64,000 nt of DNA from Sorangium cellulosum So ce56 (GCF_000067165.1 NC_010162.1:6145001-6209000); one strand, 5' to 3'. Counted from the first letter of the stretch, positions 34,914-43,749 are shown. Program-made: numbers and translations. The notes: generated by a model not told the origin, from the letters alone.

Positions 34914-35750
34914 ATGCCATCCTCCCGCTTCCGCGCCGGGCTCGGCCGTCCGAGCGCGGCGCCCGCCGAGATCGCGTGGTTCGCCTTCCACGGCGACGAC
35001 CTCCTCGTCCGTGCGCCGGGCGACGGCGGCGATCGCTTCGACCTCCCGATCGCCGCCGATCTCGCCGATCTCGGCGTCTCCGTCACGCGCGCGCAGCCGC
35101 TCGGCGAGCTCGACGGGCGCGCCTGCCGCTCCGCCGAGCTCGCGCAGGGCGCGCCGGCGCCAGCGGGGTATGCCTACGTCTCGCTGCGGCGCCTCCACGG
35201 GCGCATCGATCCCGAGCTGTTCGAGATCGCGGGCACGGCGTACCAGGTCCAGCACTGGGACAAGGCGCACCAGTACTGCGCGGCGTGCGGCGCCGCGCTC
35301 GAGACCGGGCAGGACGAGCGCGTCAAGCGCTGCGTCCGCTGCGCGAGCAACTACTTCCCCCGGATCACGCCGGCGACGATCGTCCTCGTCGAGGACGGAC
35401 CGCGCGTCCTGATGACGCGCCAGGCGCGGTTCCCCGCGGGCATGTACGGCCTCGTCGCCGGGTTCGTCGAGCCGGGCGAGACGCTGGAGACGTGCGTCGC
35501 GCGCGAGGTCCACGAGGAGACGGGCGTCGACGTCGCCGACATCGTCTATTTCGGCAGCCAGCCGTGGCCCTTCCCCCACCAGATCATGGTCGGCTTCACC
35601 GCGCGCTACGCCGGCGGCGAGCTCCGCGTCGACACGCGCGAGCTCGAGGACGCACGCTGGTTCCACCGCGACGCGCTGCCGCTCCTGCCGCCGCCGCTCA
35701 GCATCGCCCGGAAGCTCATCGAGGCCTGGCTCGCGCGGCCGGCGCGGTAG
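34914..35750 (+). CDS. nudC: NAD(+) diphosphatase / RNA deNADding Nudix hydrolase
   Basis: 278 aa. Zinc site CAAC...CVRC near the middle, Nudix box GFVEPGETLETCVAREVHEETGV (shown by its GX5EX7REVXEEXG spacing), and the NudC hallmark SQPWPFP, here followed by HQ instead of the usual xS. Cleaves NADH/NAD to NMN and AMP and removes NAD caps from RNA. Start ATG 34914 has AGG upstream; a GTG at 34863 would add 17 residues. It is close downstream of the HerA-like gene (166 bp), same strand, so co-transcription is possible. Confidence 0.9.
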   Translation: MPSSRFRAGLGRPSAAPAEIAWFAFHGDDLLVRAPGDGGDRFDLPIAADLADLGVSVTRAQPLGELDGRACRSAELAQGAPAPAGYAYVSLRRLHGRIDPELFEIAGTAYQVQHWDKAHQYCAACGAALETGQDERVKRCVRCASNYFPRITPATIVLVEDGPRVLMTRQARFPAGMYGLVAGFVEPGETLETCVAREVHEETGVDVADIVYFGSQPWPFPHQIMVGFTARYAGGELRVDTRELEDARWFHRDALPLLPPPLSIARKLIEAWLARPAR

Positions 35751-35797
35751 CGGCGCCGGGCGACCGCTTCGACGTGCGATTCAATGTCGGCGCACGC

Positions 35798-36196
35798 CTA
35801 ACATGCGTCGGCGAGGTTCACATGCGGATACGCGCGGATCTTCGCGTCCGCGGTGAGCAGAGGACAGCCGTGAATCCGAGCGGTGGCCACGATGATCTGG
35901 TCCGCAGGATCGCTGTGGAACTCGCCGGGCAACCGGGTCGATTCAGCAGCGATGCTCGGCGCGAGCGGCAGGAGCAGCACGCCGGGATACGCCAGCGCAG
36001 CTCTGAGCCAGGCGTCGATGTCGCACGGCAGCGCGAGCCGTCCACGCTCGACGAGCTTCGCCACCTCCCAGCAGGAGATCGCGCTCACCCCGAGGCCATT
36101 CGCTTCGCTCCGCCGTATTAACTCCGCCCAGGCAGAGCCGAGGCGCTAATCGCGCTGGACCCACCATACCCAGGCGTGGGTATCCAGAACGATCAT
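35798..36196 (-). pseudogene. VapC-type PIN toxin gene interrupted by an amber codon
   Basis: The frame begins ATG at 36196 with the PIN signature MIVLDTHAWVWW and continues VQRD, then TAG (36148-36146) as codon 17, then reads straight on in frame with RLGSAWAEL and a full PIN domain (SAISCWEVAKL, PADQIIVATA, LLTADAKIR) to a stop at 35798. Everything but codon 17 is intact (133 codons). Asp5, a catalytic acid, lies before the stop, so reinitiation at the internal GTG (36088) would lack it. Overlaps the antitoxin stop by ATGA. Either a recently silenced toxin or a sequencing error. Confidence 0.85.
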
Positions 36197-36402
36197 CGTT
36201 CCGCCTCCCACCCTCCGGGCTCTGCCGGAGAGAACGGGTCGTCAAAGCGGTATGGCGTTCCCTGCAGCGGGTATGCCGAAGACTGCGGCCGCTCCTTGAC
36301 GAGCACGATCACCTCCACGCTCGTCCCGGGGCCGAGCGGCAGCCCCTCGATCGTCAGAGTTCCATCCGGCCGGACCGTCGCCTCAAGGCGGTGCGCTTCC
36401 AT
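36193..36402 (-). CDS. Antitoxin of the PIN-domain toxin pair
   Basis: 69 aa: LEATVRPDGTLTIEGLPLGPG, then VEVIVLV and TPYRFDDPF near the C-terminus. This matches the small antitoxin-like proteins that precede VapC/PIN genes in cyanobacteria, myxobacteria and others: an N-terminal beta-rich DNA-binding part and an Asp/Pro-rich tail that wraps the toxin. The stop overlaps the toxin ATG (ATGA). It appears intact, so the antitoxin has outlived its toxin. ATG 36402. Confidence 0.75.
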   Translation of the reverse strand: MEAHRLEATVRPDGTLTIEGLPLGPGTSVEVIVLVKERPQSSAYPLQGTPYRFDDPFSPAEPGGWEAER

Positions 36403-36446
36403 GGCTCAGTATAGCCTGGCGCCGCCCCGCTCGGCCCCGCGGCGGC

Positions 36447-37907
36447 TCAGACGCGCCGCAGCTTCCACGCGCCGCGGCGGAACACGAGCCCGCCCGCGAC
36501 GGCCAACGTCGAGAACGCCGCCGCGATCGCGACGAACACGCCCGCCGGGCCGAGCCCCGCGGCGCCCGCGAGGCCCCAGGCGAGCGGGATCTCCCAGAGC
36601 CAGAAGCAGACGAAGTTCAGCAGCGTGGGCGTCCAGGTGTCGCCGGCGCCGTTGAACGCCTGCGTGAACACCAGGCCGAAGCCGTAGAACAGGAACCCGC
36701 ACGAGAGGATCCGCAGCGTCTGCGTGCCGAACCGGAGCACCTCGGCGTCGTCCGTGAACGCGCCGACGATGGCGCCGGCGCCCACCGCGAAGGCGACGCC
36801 CACCGCGCCGAGCATGACGGTGGTCCAGATGCCCGCGCGGTACACGGCGGCCTCGGCCCGGTCGGGGCGCCCCGCGCCAAGGTTCTGCCCGACGAGGGTC
36901 GCGGCGGCGTTCGAGAGCCCGAGCGCCGGCAGGATCGCGAACACGATGACGCGCATCCCGATCGTGTAACCGGCGAGCGCCGCGCTCCCGAAGGGCGCGA
37001 TGATGCGCACAAGGCCGCTCCAGCTCGCCATGCCGATGACGTTTTGCAGCGCGCCGTTCGCGAAGAGCCGCAGCAGCGCCGCGAGCGCCGCCGGGTCGGG
37101 GACGAGGTGCCGCGCTCGCACCCTCACCCGGCCGCTGCCGCGCGTGAGGAAGAAGACCTGCAGCGCGACGCCAGTCCCGCGGCCAAGGGTCGTCCCGACC
37201 GCCGCGCCGGCCACGCCGAGCTCCGGGAACGGGCCGAGGCCGAAGATGAGGCACGGGCCGAGCGCCATGTTCAGCGCGTTCGAGAGCCAGAGCACCCGCA
37301 TCGACAGCGCCGCGTCGCCCGCCCCGCGGAAGATCGCATTGATGACGAACAGCATCAGGATCGTCGCGTTGCCGAGCAGCATGATCGAGGCGAACGGCGC
37401 GCCGATCGCGATCACCCCGGGCGTCGCCCCCATCGCCGCGAGCAGCCGCGACGCGAGCAGCGCGCCGACCGCCGAGATCGGCAGCGAGATGAGCAGGCCG
37501 AGCACGATCGCCTGCCCCGCCATGGCGGCCGCCTCCTCATGGCGCCCCTCGCCGACCCGCCGCGCGACCGTCGCGGACGCGGCGACCGCGAGGCCCATCG
37601 CGATGGCGTAGACGAGCGCGAGGAGCGACTCCGTGAGCCCGACGGCGGCGACGGCGTCGGCCCCGAGCCGCGAGACCCAGAAGACGTCGACCACGACGAA
37701 GAGCGACTCCATGAGCATCTCCATGACCATCGGGATCGCGAGCAGGGCGATCGCCCGGTCGATGGAGCCGGTCGTGAAGTCGTGCTCGCCGCCGCGGACC
37801 GCGTCGCGGAGCGTCGACCAGACGCCCGCGCCGCGGCGCGAGGGCGGCGACGGAGCAAGAGCGTCCGCGCGCAGGTCGGGGGCGGGTGGCGTGCCGTGGT
37901 CGCGCAT
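36447..37907 (-). CDS. MATE-family multidrug/toxin efflux transporter
   Basis: 486 aa with about twelve membrane helices in two homologous halves. Signatures: LLAIPMVMEMLMESLFVVVDVFWVSRLG in the first helix pair, NAIFRGAGDAALSM after the sixth, and FTQAFNGAGDTWTP in the second half. MATE proteins exchange cationic drugs or metabolites for Na+ or H+ at the inner membrane. A GTG at 37958 would add 17 residues; neither start has a strong Shine-Dalgarno. Monocistronic, 175 bp after the Nif3-like gene. Confidence 0.93.
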   Translation of the reverse strand: MRDHGTPPAPDLRADALAPSPPSRRGAGVWSTLRDAVRGGEHDFTTGSIDRAIALLAIPMVMEMLMESLFVVVDVFWVSRLGADAVAAVGLTESLLALVYAIAMGLAVAASATVARRVGEGRHEEAAAMAGQAIVLGLLISLPISAVGALLASRLLAAMGATPGVIAIGAPFASIMLLGNATILMLFVINAIFRGAGDAALSMRVLWLSNALNMALGPCLIFGLGPFPELGVAGAAVGTTLGRGTGVALQVFFLTRGSGRVRVRARHLVPDPAALAALLRLFANGALQNVIGMASWSGLVRIIAPFGSAALAGYTIGMRVIVFAILPALGLSNAAATLVGQNLGAGRPDRAEAAVYRAGIWTTVMLGAVGVAFAVGAGAIVGAFTDDAEVLRFGTQTLRILSCGFLFYGFGLVFTQAFNGAGDTWTPTLLNFVCFWLWEIPLAWGLAGAAGLGPAGVFVAIAAAFSTLAVAGGLVFRRGAWKLRRV

Positions 37908-38082
37908 GAGGGCCGGCAAGCTGATCGCTGCAGGCCATTTCGTCCAGCGGCGTTGCACACCTTCGCCAACACTCCCGTCCTCGGTCGGTCCCGACCGAGC
38001 CAGGGGACCTCGGTGAGCCGGGCGCGCCGCTGAACCCTGGTGTATGCCGCGCCCCGCCCCCTCCCGGCGCAGCGCCGCGTCG

Positions 38083-39180
38083 TCAGCGGATCGAGAACGG
38101 ATCCCGGTCTCGCGCGCTGAGCTCGACGCGCAGCGACGGCACCGCGGCGCGCAGGCGCTCGGCGAGGCGCGTCAGGGCGGCGCGCTCGCTGTTCGAGTGC
38201 AACGCGCACACCACGGTGACGCCCGCGCTCGCCGCGCGGAGGGCGTCGTGGTGGCGCAGCTCGCCGGTCAGGTAGAGCTCCGCGCCCTGCGCGATGGCGT
38301 CGTCGAGGAGCGCGCCGCCCGCGCCGGCGCACGTGGCCGCGCGGGAAACGACGCGCTGCTCGGGGCCGGCCACGAGCAAGGCGTCGACCCCCAGGCCCTC
38401 CTTGACGCGGCCGAGCAGCTCGGAGACCGGCGCGGCCCCGGCGAGCGGCCCGATCCGCCCGATGCCGGCCCTGAGCGGCTCGGCGGCGAGCTCGACGAGA
38501 TCGAACGCCACCTCCTCGTACGGGTGCGCGGCGCGCATCGCCTGCACGACCGCGGCGGTCCGGTCGCGGGGGAAGACCATCTCCAGCCGCACCTCGGCGA
38601 TGCGCTCGAGCCGGCCCTTCTCGCCGACCGTGGGGTTCGCGCCCTCCTCCCCGAAGAACGTGCCCGTCCCCAGCGTGCGGAAGCTGCAGCGCGAATACCG
38701 GCCGATCTGGCCCGCGCCCGCCTCGGCGAGGGCGTCGGCTACCGCGTCGGCGTGATCCTCGGGGACGAAGACGACGAGCTTGTGCTGCCACGCCTTGGCT
38801 GGCGCCCGCCGGAGCGGCGCGCGGTCCGCCGAGATCCCGAGCGCGTCGGCGAGGACATCGTTGGTGCCCCCCTCGGCGACGTCGAGCGCGGTGTGGGGCG
38901 AGTACAGCGCGATGCCGTCGCGGATGGCCGCGAAGATGGGGCTCGGCGCGACCACGCGCTTCACGGCCTCGAAGAGGGGTGGATGGTAGGCGACGACGAG
39001 ATCGCAGCCGAGATCGCGCGCTTCCCGGGCGACCTCGGGGGTGTAATCGATGGCGAGGAGCGCCGCGGACGAGGGCCGCGCCGGGTCGCCCGCGAGCAGG
39101 CCGACGTTGTCCCAAGGCTCGGCGAGCCGGAGCGGCGCGATCGACTCGAGCGCTGAAAGGACGTCTCGGAGGAGGGTCAT
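38083..39180 (-). CDS. Nif3-like dinuclear metal-centre protein
   Basis: 365 aa of the NIF3/YbgI/YqfO family. Family motifs: WDNVGLL, the metal motif AYHPPLF (usually with two His), HTALDVAEGGTNDVLA, and the C-terminal TGELRHHDAL and ALHSNSER. The extra middle domain (about residues 125-230, ending in AHPYEEVAFD) is the PII-like insert of the longer YqfO subfamily. Role in vivo is unresolved; reported as a possible GTP cyclohydrolase-type or metal-chaperone protein. ATG 39180 follows GGAGG. Divergent from the Gly-rich ferritin-like gene. Confidence 0.92.
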   Translation of the reverse strand: MTLLRDVLSALESIAPLRLAEPWDNVGLLAGDPARPSSAALLAIDYTPEVAREARDLGCDLVVAYHPPLFEAVKRVVAPSPIFAAIRDGIALYSPHTALDVAEGGTNDVLADALGISADRAPLRRAPAKAWQHKLVVFVPEDHADAVADALAEAGAGQIGRYSRCSFRTLGTGTFFGEEGANPTVGEKGRLERIAEVRLEMVFPRDRTAAVVQAMRAAHPYEEVAFDLVELAAEPLRAGIGRIGPLAGAAPVSELLGRVKEGLGVDALLVAGPEQRVVSRAATCAGAGGALLDDAIAQGAELYLTGELRHHDALRAASAGVTVVCALHSNSERAALTRLAERLRAAVPSLRVELSARDRDPFSIR

Positions 39181-39329
39181 GGCCGCCTCTATACCAGCGG
39201 CGACCGCGGTTCGCCGCCCGCGAGGGCTCGCCGCGGCAGCGGCGCAATCGATGCAGACCAGGCCTGTGCCATGCTGTGCCGGGCATCCCGCGCTGAGAGG
39301 CTGCGCCCGCGGATCCTGCGCTGGTATGG

Positions 39330-40652
39330 ATGCTGCTGCTCTCTGGCACCATGGCCAGTCCCCCCTCTTCTCCGGCTCAATTTCGGATCGCGCTCGCTCA
39401 CCAGCTGACACGCGCGATCCTCGCCACAGCGACGCTCAACGTGGCAGTTGGAGGCGCCGCCTGCGGCGGCGACGTCACCCTGGAGCGCGCGTCGGGCGGA
39501 GGCGGTGGCCCCGCGTCGGGCGACGAGAGCTCGGGGGCGCGCGGAGGGATGGGCGGGAATGCCGGGCCAGGCGGCGATGCCGTCACGTCGATCCAGGCAG
39601 GCGGCGTCCAGTGGACCGAGGAAGGAACGGTCTGTGTCGCCCTGGGGAACTCGGGACAGGGAGGACAGGGCGGTGTCGGGGGAGCTGCCGGCGAAGGGGG
39701 GACTGCCGGCGAGGGTGGCATCGGCGGCTCCCCCGCGGGCACGTGCCCGACCTACGGCCCCTACAGCTCCTCCGTCCCGGGATCGGGGTCCGGTGCGCCC
39801 GCGGGGTGCTGGTACACAAGCCTCGGGGAAGGTGTCCTCCGAGGCAACGAGTGCTGCTACGAGTTCATCGCGACCTGCGGCGGCTCAGGCCGTCCGTTCC
39901 TCGTGGGCGAGCGCGCGCGCACGGCGCGGGCAGAGCGGCGAGCGGCGAGCGCGTGGGGCGCCGCGGCGCACCCGGACGTGGCGGCGCTGACGCCATCGAC
40001 CCGCGCCGCGCTGGCCGAGGCGTGGCTCCGCGACGCCTTGCTCGAGCATGCGTCGGTCGCCTCCTTCGCGCGGTTCGCGCTGGAGCTGATGGCGGTCGGG
40101 GCCCCCCCGGACATGCTCGCTGCCGCGCACGAGGCCGCGGGCGACGAGGTGCGGCACGCGGCGCTCTGCTTCGGCCTGGCGAGCGCGTACGCCGGCGCGG
40201 CGCTCGCGCCGGCGCCGTTCGCGTTCGGCGGGCGGGTCGAGGTCGCCTCGGGCCTGCCCGAGCTCGCGGCGCGCGCCGTCCGCGAGGGCTGCGTCGGCGA
40301 GACGCTCGCCGCCGTGCAAGCCAGCGAGCAGCGCTCGCGCGCCACCGACGCCGCGGTCCAGAGCGCCCTTGCCACGATCGCCGAGGACGAGGCCCGGCAC
40401 GCCGAGCTCGCGTGGCGCTTCGTGGCCTGGGCGCTCCAGACGGGCGGCGAGCCTGTGCGCCGGGCGGTCTCCGAGGCGTTCGAGGCGGCCCTCGCCTCGC
40501 CTCCTCCGGCCGCCACGGCGCCGGACGCCGAGGCCGACGCCCTCGCCGCCCACGGGCGCCCTGACGGCGCGGCGCTGGCCGCCTCCCACCGCCGCGCGGT
40601 CGCGGAGGTCATCGCGCCTGCGATGCGCGCGCTGCTGGGCGCGTGGTCCTAG
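39330..40652 (+). CDS. Ferritin-like domain lipoprotein with Gly-rich linker
   Basis: 440 aa. A hydrophobic N-terminal segment ends in GGAAC (Cys45), a probable lipobox. Residues about 50-140 are Gly-rich (GGQGGVGGAAGEGG) typical of myxobacterial surface proteins. From about residue 225 to 375 it is a helical diiron-type bundle: LEHASVASFARFALEL, HEAAGDEVRHAALCF and AEDEARHAELAW give paired E and ExxH ligands. So it is predicted to be an exported iron or oxidase-like protein. Start ATG 39330; ATG 39351 also possible. A decayed copy of its 3' half lies at 42797-43008. Confidence 0.75.
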   Translation: MLLLSGTMASPPSSPAQFRIALAHQLTRAILATATLNVAVGGAACGGDVTLERASGGGGGPASGDESSGARGGMGGNAGPGGDAVTSIQAGGVQWTEEGTVCVALGNSGQGGQGGVGGAAGEGGTAGEGGIGGSPAGTCPTYGPYSSSVPGSGSGAPAGCWYTSLGEGVLRGNECCYEFIATCGGSGRPFLVGERARTARAERRAASAWGAAAHPDVAALTPSTRAALAEAWLRDALLEHASVASFARFALELMAVGAPPDMLAAAHEAAGDEVRHAALCFGLASAYAGAALAPAPFAFGGRVEVASGLPELAARAVREGCVGETLAAVQASEQRSRATDAAVQSALATIAEDEARHAELAWRFVAWALQTGGEPVRRAVSEAFEAALASPPPAATAPDAEADALAAHGRPDGAALAASHRRAVAEVIAPAMRALLGAWS

Positions 40653-40780
40653 CAAGGACGCGATCCGACGTGTTGTACCGGAAGGTGGACGATGGGCAGG
40701 CGCAGGCGCAGCTCGCTCCGGACACGCTGCACGCAGATCGAGTGGAAAACCATCCAGAATACGGTCAGTAGATCGAGACG

Positions 40781-41245
40781 ATGCGTCGATCGATCACAGG
40801 CTACCACCAGGACGATGCGAACGATTGGGTGGCCGAGCTGAGCTGTGGACATGGCCAGCACGTCCGGCACAAGCCGCCGTTCTTTTCGCGCCCCTGGGTC
40901 GTCACGTCCGAGGGCCGCACATCGATGCTCGGCACCGAGCTCGACTGTGTGCGCTGCGATCGGCTCGAGATGCCCGACGGGCTGGTCGCGTACAAGCGCA
41001 CGGCCGAGTTCGACGAGGTCACGATCCCTTCCGGCCTGCGAAAGAACCATTCCACCAAGCCCGGCGTATGGGGGGTGATCCAGGTGATCTCGGGGCGGCT
41101 GCGCTACCGGATCGATGGGCTCGGCGGTCGAGAGCTCTCTCTCGATCCGGAGAGCCCAGGGATCGTCGTCCCCGAGGTGCTGCACCACGTCGACCCCGAC
41201 GGCCCGGTGCGGTTCTTCGTGGAGTTTCGACGCAAGGGCGGGTAA
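40781..41245 (+). CDS. DUF3565-DUF1971 fusion protein
   Basis: 154 aa. Residues 1-65 are DUF3565 (TGYHQDDANDWVAELSCGHGQH, RPWV, CVRC near the end, a possible metal site). Residues 66-154 are DUF1971, the small cupin associated with TehB tellurite-resistance proteins (GLRKNHSTKPGVWG; FVEFRRKG). In proteobacteria these occur separately or as parts of a larger tellurite/peroxide-stress protein. No methyltransferase TehB domain follows here. Composition is less GC-rich than the neighbouring genes. Function unknown. Confidence 0.75.
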   Translation: MRRSITGYHQDDANDWVAELSCGHGQHVRHKPPFFSRPWVVTSEGRTSMLGTELDCVRCDRLEMPDGLVAYKRTAEFDEVTIPSGLRKNHSTKPGVWGVIQVISGRLRYRIDGLGGRELSLDPESPGIVVPEVLHHVDPDGPVRFFVEFRRKGG

Positions 41246-41290
41246 CCCGACCGCTGAATGGGACGGTCGCACCAAGCGTTCTGGGTCCTC

Positions 41291-42040
41291 ATGCGCCGAT
41301 CCTCCATCGCCCTGCTGGTCGCCGCCGTCATCGGGTGTAGCCCGCCTTCTCCCAGCCCGTCGGCGAGCGTCTCCGCGGCTCCTGCAGAGCCAGGCCGAGC
41401 TCCGGCGCCCGGCGCGACCACGCCCCCGGCCGGCACCTCCGCCGCAGAAAGCCCGGCGCCCGCGGCAGCACCCCAGGCCGCCACGGACACCGCGGGCGGC
41501 TCCAAGGTGAGCCTCGACGATCCGCGGATCCAGAAGATCAGGGCCCGGTATCAGGACATCCAGGCTCGCAAGGACATGACGCGAAGCGAGCTCCGCTTCG
41601 AGTGCGCCGGCGGCGAGGGGCGCGGCGAGCTCCGGTTGTACAAGGCGGACGGCGCGATCCAGAAGGCGGAGATCGCGGCCGCCGACGCGGGGCACGGCGA
41701 GTCGACGTACCAGTTCTACTACCACCAGGGCCAGCTGGTCTTCGCGCTGCACGACGATGGATCCTGGGCCTTCGACGGGACGAGGGGTACGCCGGACAAG
41801 CCGGCGACCACGAGCAGCGTCACGCAGCGCCGGTACTATGTTCACGAAGGCGAGCCCGTCCTCTGCATCAAGAAGCACGCGAAAGGCCCCACGGAGAAGC
41901 TCGGCCCCTTGCTGGAGCAGGCGCCCAACGGGCCTGACGATTGCTCCAGGGCCAAGGAGACACAGCAGATCGCCTCCGCCGCCCTGGCCGGCGCGAAGCC
42001 CAAGACCAGGGATGAGCTGAAGAGGCTGCTCTGCAACTGA
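41291..42040 (+). CDS. Hypothetical lipoprotein
   Basis: 249 aa. Signal peptide ALLVAAVIGC (Cys16, lipobox VIGC) followed by a 70-residue Ser/Pro/Ala linker. The remainder is a soluble domain with two Cys near the middle and end (FECAGGEG, VLCIKKH, CSRAKET). No known family. The repeated tail pattern of Lys/Leu (TRDELKRLLCN) is helical. Start ATG 41291 is set by the signal peptide, with no clear Shine-Dalgarno. 159 bp before the convergent lspA. Confidence 0.65.
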   Translation: MRRSSIALLVAAVIGCSPPSPSPSASVSAAPAEPGRAPAPGATTPPAGTSAAESPAPAAAPQAATDTAGGSKVSLDDPRIQKIRARYQDIQARKDMTRSELRFECAGGEGRGELRLYKADGAIQKAEIAAADAGHGESTYQFYYHQGQLVFALHDDGSWAFDGTRGTPDKPATTSSVTQRRYYVHEGEPVLCIKKHAKGPTEKLGPLLEQAPNGPDDCSRAKETQQIASAALAGAKPKTRDELKRLLCN

Positions 42041-42199
42041 GCCCAGCGGCGCGACGGGGCGGCGAGCCTTCTCGAGAGTTCTCAGACACCCGACCGGAAG
42101 ACATGCGGCGCGCATGCTCTTCCTCCAGGTCTCGCCGCCGCTGGTCGAGCTGCTCGTGGAGCCGGCATGCTCGGGCGAGGCTGTCTCACGAGGCGAAGC

Positions 42200-42691
42200 T
42201 CAGGACACCTCGCGCGGCTCCTGGCGCGCGCGCCGGAACATCGCGATCCCGAGCAGGATCCCGCCCGCCACGATGGCGATGTCAGCGACGTTGAACACCG
42301 GCCAGCGGTGAAGGTGGATGAAGTCGATGACGTAGCCGCGGACGCCGCGATCGATCGCGTTCCCGATCGCGCCGGCGACGATGAGCGCGTACCCGGCCTG
42401 CTCGGTGACCGAAGCGCGGCGGCTGCTCCACCAGCCCAGGAGCACCACGCCGAGGACGATCATCGAGCACACCAGGAGGACCGCCACCTTCGCCGGCGAC
42501 TGGATGCCCCGGAGCAGGCTGAAGGCCATGTCGCGGTTCTCGGCGTAGCGGAGATCGAGCACCCCCGGCACGATCGACAGGGGACCTCGCCGCTCGAGCG
42601 CGGCCTGCGCGACGGCCTTGGTGGCATGATCGCACCCCACCAGGGCCAGCGTGAACAGAATCAGGACCCAGCCCATCACACGTCGCGCCAT
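42200..42691 (-). CDS. lspA: Prolipoprotein signal peptidase
   Basis: 163 aa, four membrane helices. Catalytic aspartates Asp114 in NAIDRG and Asp137 in FNVADIAI, with preceding ENRDMAFS (Asn/Asp motif), all characteristic of type II signal peptidase, which cleaves before the lipidated Cys of lipoproteins. Many predicted lipoproteins lie within this window. ATG 42691 is immediately next to a 103-bp repeat, which therefore forms its promoter-side boundary. It is not linked to ileS here, unlike in E. coli. Confidence 0.95.
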   Translation of the reverse strand: MARRVMGWVLILFTLALVGCDHATKAVAQAALERRGPLSIVPGVLDLRYAENRDMAFSLLRGIQSPAKVAVLLVCSMIVLGVVLLGWWSSRRASVTEQAGYALIVAGAIGNAIDRGVRGYVIDFIHLHRWPVFNVADIAIVAGGILLGIAMFRRARQEPREVS

Positions 42692-42794
42692 GGCCGATGG
42701 AACACGGGGGCCCGGCGGTTTGTTCCCGGCCTCTCACGTAAGAGAGGACGGAATGGAGCCGGCGCCGTCCCGCCTGGAGCAAGCGGCAGGTGAG
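42692..42794 (+). repeat. 103-bp direct repeat, copy A
   Basis: Aligns without gaps to 43939-44041 (copy B), 81 of 103 positions identical. Conserved blocks include gttcccgg, gagagga and gcctNgaNca. Copy A begins one base upstream of the lspA ATG. The two copies bracket a 1.1-kb segment with a pseudogene, a palindromic element and an AT-rich orphan gene. Confidence 0.8.
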
Positions 42795-42796
42795 GA

Positions 42797-43008
42797 CGCG
42801 GCTCGCGCTGGAGTCGATGGCGGCCAGGCCCCCCGCGGACAGGCTCGCGGCCGCGCACGAGGCCACGGGCGACGAAGGTGCGCCGCGCCGCGCGCCGCTC
42901 CGGCCTGACGAGCGCGTACGCCGGCGCGGCGCTGGCCGCCTGTCACAGCCCCGTGGCCGCCGACGTCATCGCGCCTGCGCTGCGCGCGCTGCTGGGCACG
43001 TCGTACCT
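42797..43008 (+). pseudogene. Decayed fragment of the ferritin-like gene at 39330
   Basis: Bases from about 42799 align with 40069-40219 (shared gcgctggag..gatggcgg, ccgcgcacgaggcc, gagcgcgtacgccggcgcgg), then jump to 40573-40650 (gtcatcgcgcctgcg, gcgcgcgctgctgggc). An internal stretch of about 350 bp is missing, and small indels break the frame. No start or stop is preserved in register. It is a deleted paralogue, not a functional gene. Confidence 0.8.
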
Positions 43009-43052
43009 CGTCGGGAAGCGCGGGGCCATAGAGCATCGATCCGCCTGAAAAC

Positions 43053-43137
43053 CAGAGAAAACAGCCGCCAAGACGCCACAAGTCGCCAAGAAAACACCAA
43101 CCTTGACGTCTCATGGCGCCTTGGCGGCTCGAATTCT
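43053..43137. repeat. Interspersed palindromic element, copy 2
   Basis: Arms agccgccaagacgcca (43062-43077) and tggcgccttggcggct (43114-43129) are reverse complements but for one base. The interior has gacgtctcatggcgc, matching copy 1 (gacgtctcaaggcgc), and the right edge has gaattct as in copy 1. Confidence 0.75.
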
Positions 43138-43263
43138 TGCTGCTTGCCCGCGCTTTCAACTCGCTTGCCGATCCAGCACGCCACAAAGATTGCACCAGGG
43201 CCTGACACCCATTAGGATGAATCTTCATTCCGCACTCTATTCTTCGATACAACAGGAGCCATC

Positions 43264-43749
43264 ATGCCCACTCTCATGCTTTTTGGACACGGAGCAGCTC
43301 AGGCCGGAACCAGCTTCGATTTTCGAAGGCCATCAGCAAACGCTTCGAAGATCTATTTCTGGGCTGCAGAAGGGAAGCCTTCGAAGGTCTACGACGAGGC
43401 AATGAGCTCCATCATCGCGAACGCAGGCGCAATCCCAGTGGGGTGGTCCCAGGAGAAGTCCAGCAGAATCGGCGGAGCTCAGATAACTGAGCACCTGCTA
43501 CAAGACCCAACACTACCTCCCAATCTGGTGCCTTGGCTCCCTGCAAACTTTGCCACCTTGGCCCACAACACCAACATACATCCCCTCAATGGCATCGTGT
43601 ACCATAGCCACGCAACAATCATAGCCAGCAACGCAATGGTCTTTCGACTCAACAATGGAGCAAATAGCGTGCGCCTATCGGCCATCCTAAACAACGGAAA
43701 TTTCAACAATAGGCCTCTCAACATCGCGTGGCTTGTCTGTCGCGTGTAA
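43264..43749 (+). CDS. AT-rich orphan protein, possibly adhesin Stv-like
   Basis: 161 aa. Strong start: AGGAG seven bases before ATG. Base composition is close to even, while all neighbours are extremely GC-rich, and codon third positions are not GC-biased, which marks recent transfer. No signal peptide. The opening MLFGHGAAQAGTSFDFRRPSA followed by IYFWAAEGKP and a later NTNIHPLNGIVYHSH resembles the putative-adhesin Stv (GHG-type) fold only loosely; this is a weak guess. Enclosed by the 103-bp direct repeats, beside a palindromic element. Confidence 0.65.
   Translation: MPTLMLFGHGAAQAGTSFDFRRPSANASKIYFWAAEGKPSKVYDEAMSSIIANAGAIPVGWSQEKSSRIGGAQITEHLLQDPTLPPNLVPWLPANFATLAHNTNIHPLNGIVYHSHATIIASNAMVFRLNNGANSVRLSAILNNGNFNNRPLNIAWLVCRV

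Noticed and set aside
35798..36196. Pyrrolysine or suppressor readthrough of the TAG in the toxin gene
   Set aside because: Nothing in the sequence supports a recoding signal; a mutation or an error is simpler.
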